DNA of 64,000 bases, taken from positions 186,001 to 250,000 of the forward strand of contig JAKFFE010000031.1 of assembly GCA_036675345.1 (NCBI GenBank). The letters are read 5' to 3'. Shown here one piece after another: positions 62,997 to 64,000 of the stretch. Position 1 is the stretch's first letter, and each line of letters starts with the position of its first letter. The position numbers were made by a program, and so were the translations under genes. The notes below the pieces were generated by a model. That model was given only the letters and a program-made list of their open reading frames with translations. It made no database searches and was not told where the DNA came from. The DNA comes from JALYOC01 sp036675345. Lineage in GTDB: Bacteria; Myxococcota; Myxococcia; Myxococcales; Myxococcaceae.

Positions 62997-64000
62997 CTAC
63001 TCCCCGGAGACTGTCAGCTCGCTGAACCGGATGGTCGGCGCGCCGGTGGTCCCGCGGAACTGCAGATCGTTGCCGATCCCGTCGATGCTCTTGAGCATCC
63101 CCATCAGATTCCCGGCCACCGTGACCTCCTGGACCGGGAAGGCCAATTCGCCGTCCTGGATCCACATCCCGTTGGCGCCGCGGGAGTACTCCCCGGTGAC
63201 CACGTTTGCCCCGTGGCCCAGCATCGCGGTCACATAGAACCCGTTCTTCACCTCCCGGATCAGCTCCTCCGGGGGGCGGGTGCCGGCGTCCAGGTACAGG
63301 TTGTTGGTCCCGATGTGCGGCAGCGAGTTGTAGCTGCGCGACGCGTTCCCGGTGCTCCGGGCCTTGGCCTTGCGGGCGGTAAACGTGTCGTAGAGGAAGT
63401 TCTTCAGCTTCCCCTTCTCGATGATCGGGGTGCGCCGGGTGGCCACCCCCTCCCCGTCAAACGGCGAGGTGGCCAGGCCGCGGGCCAACACCCCGTCGTC
63501 CACCAGGGTGACCTCCGGGGCGGCCACCGTCTTGCCCAGCAGCGGGGCGAAGATGGAGGACTTCTTGAACACCGCGTCCCCGCTGGCCGCGCCGGAGACG
63601 TTGCGCACAAACGAGGCGGCCATCGAGGGATCGAAGATCACCGGGACCTTCTGCGACTTCACCTTTCGGGCGCCCAGCATCCGCAGCGCGCGCCGGGCGG
63701 CCTCCTTGCCCACGCTCTCCGGGGTGTCCAGGTCCTTGAGGAAGCGCTTGTAGTCCATCCAGTAGCTGGTCTGGAGCTGCTCGCCCTCCGAGGCCACCGG
63801 GACCGCGTACATGTACACGTAGGTGCCGGCGTACTGCCCGGAGAACCCCTCGCTGGTGGCCAGGTGGCACTCGAACACGTAGTCGCCCGCGCCCACGTCG
63901 TTGAAGGTCGAGATCCGCGGGTCCACCGACTTGCCCGCCTTCTCGATCTCCAGCGCGGTCTTCACCTTCCACTCCGGCGGCAGCCCTGCCACCTCGGAGT
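62997..64000 (-). CDS. pmbA: PmbA/TldE metalloprotease-family protein, 5' end outside window
   Basis: About 334 residues are seen and the frame runs off the window, so roughly the first 110-120 of the usual about 450 are missing. PmbA/TldE pairs with TldD to process or degrade peptides (microcin B17 maturation, CcdA turnover in E. coli). The visible segment has the family's C-terminal features: D-G-E-G-V-A-T-R-R-T, F-L-Y-D-T-F-T-A, N-A-S-R-S-Y-N, G-A-N-V-V-T-G-E-Y-S-R-G-A-N-G, and I-D-G-I-G-N-D. PmbA lacks the HExxxH zinc site of TldD, and none is seen here. tldD is not in the window. Confidence 0.85.
   Translation of the reverse strand, partial: SEVAGLPPEWKVKTALEIEKAGKSVDPRISTFNDVGAGDYVFECHLATSEGFSGQYAGTYVYMYAVPVASEGEQLQTSYWMDYKRFLKDLDTPESVGKEAARRALRMLGARKVKSQKVPVIFDPSMAASFVRNVSGAASGDAVFKKSSIFAPLLGKTVAAPEVTLVDDGVLARGLATSPFDGEGVATRRTPIIEKGKLKNFLYDTFTARKAKARSTGNASRSYNSLPHIGTNNLYLDAGTRPPEELIREVKNGFYVTAMLGHGANVVTGEYSRGANGMWIQDGELAFPVQEVTVAGNLMGMLKSIDGIGNDLQFRGTTGAPTIRFSELTVSGE

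Overview
The window looks like chromosome of a high-GC, myxobacterium-type bacterium (Myxococcota). The evidence is: a complete type II secretion (T2SS) operon that includes the gspN gene typical of delta-proteobacteria; a sigma factor of the Myxococcales-specific Sig-70_gmx1 type; three Ser/Thr kinases fused to TPRs; two sigma-54 activators; a bacterial topoisomerase VI operon; and many secreted lipoproteins with DUF/PEGA/Ig-like domains. I see no mobile elements, CRISPR arrays, tRNA or rRNA genes, and no stretch over 300 bp without a gene.

Layout. 1-4.4 kb (minus): a membrane protein cut by the window edge, a small B-box zinc membrane protein and a large Ig-like lipoprotein. 4.5-10.1 kb (minus): rho with a long disordered N-terminus, an SppA-type peptidase with a barrel-like N-terminus, and a PEGA protein. 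10.25-13.5 kb (plus): top6B-top6A behind a near-consensus sigma-70 promoter that probably gives a leaderless mRNA. 13.5-24.5 kb: short transcription units on both strands (PLP decarboxylase, outer-membrane protein, haem-domain lipoprotein, spermidine-synthase-like membrane protein, archaemetzincin plus MBL hydrolase, M50B-like protein, ECF sigma factor, YebC-type regulator). 24.6-26.3 kb: an FHA-FHA-AAA+-Fis activator. 26.4-40.2 kb (minus): one operon gspC-D-E-F-(40-aa orf)-G-H-I-J-K-L-M-N, mostly with 4-bp start/stop overlaps. 40.4-48.4 kb: unknown helical protein, DUF1570/TPR lipoprotein, an 83-aa secretion-unlikely small protein, a kinase-TPR protein, DUF1206 protein and a phospholipase D-like lipoprotein. 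48.4-54.9 kb: trehalose-synthase-like GH13, an LLM flavoprotein, an AidB-type acyl-CoA dehydrogenase with its TetR regulator and a 12-bp-arm operator, and an NtrC-type response regulator. 55.1-61.8 kb: a Sig-70_gmx1 sigma factor convergent with two tandem paralogous zinc-finger/kinase/TPR proteins. 61.9-64 kb: a ParB-like protein with palindromic upstream sites, and a PmbA/TldE protease cut by the window end.

Themes. Convergent genes frequently abut or overlap, leaving no room for intrinsic terminators, while a few junctions carry GC-rich hairpins. Several genes have a TANNNT box ending 7-12 bp before the start codon and no Shine-Dalgarno sequence, which suggests leaderless transcripts. The best candidates for undescribed biology are the sigma/zinc-finger-kinase module, the extra small membrane protein inside the T2SS operon, the divergent Rho, and the bacterial topoisomerase VI unit. 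All functional calls come from reading motifs by eye; no database search was run.
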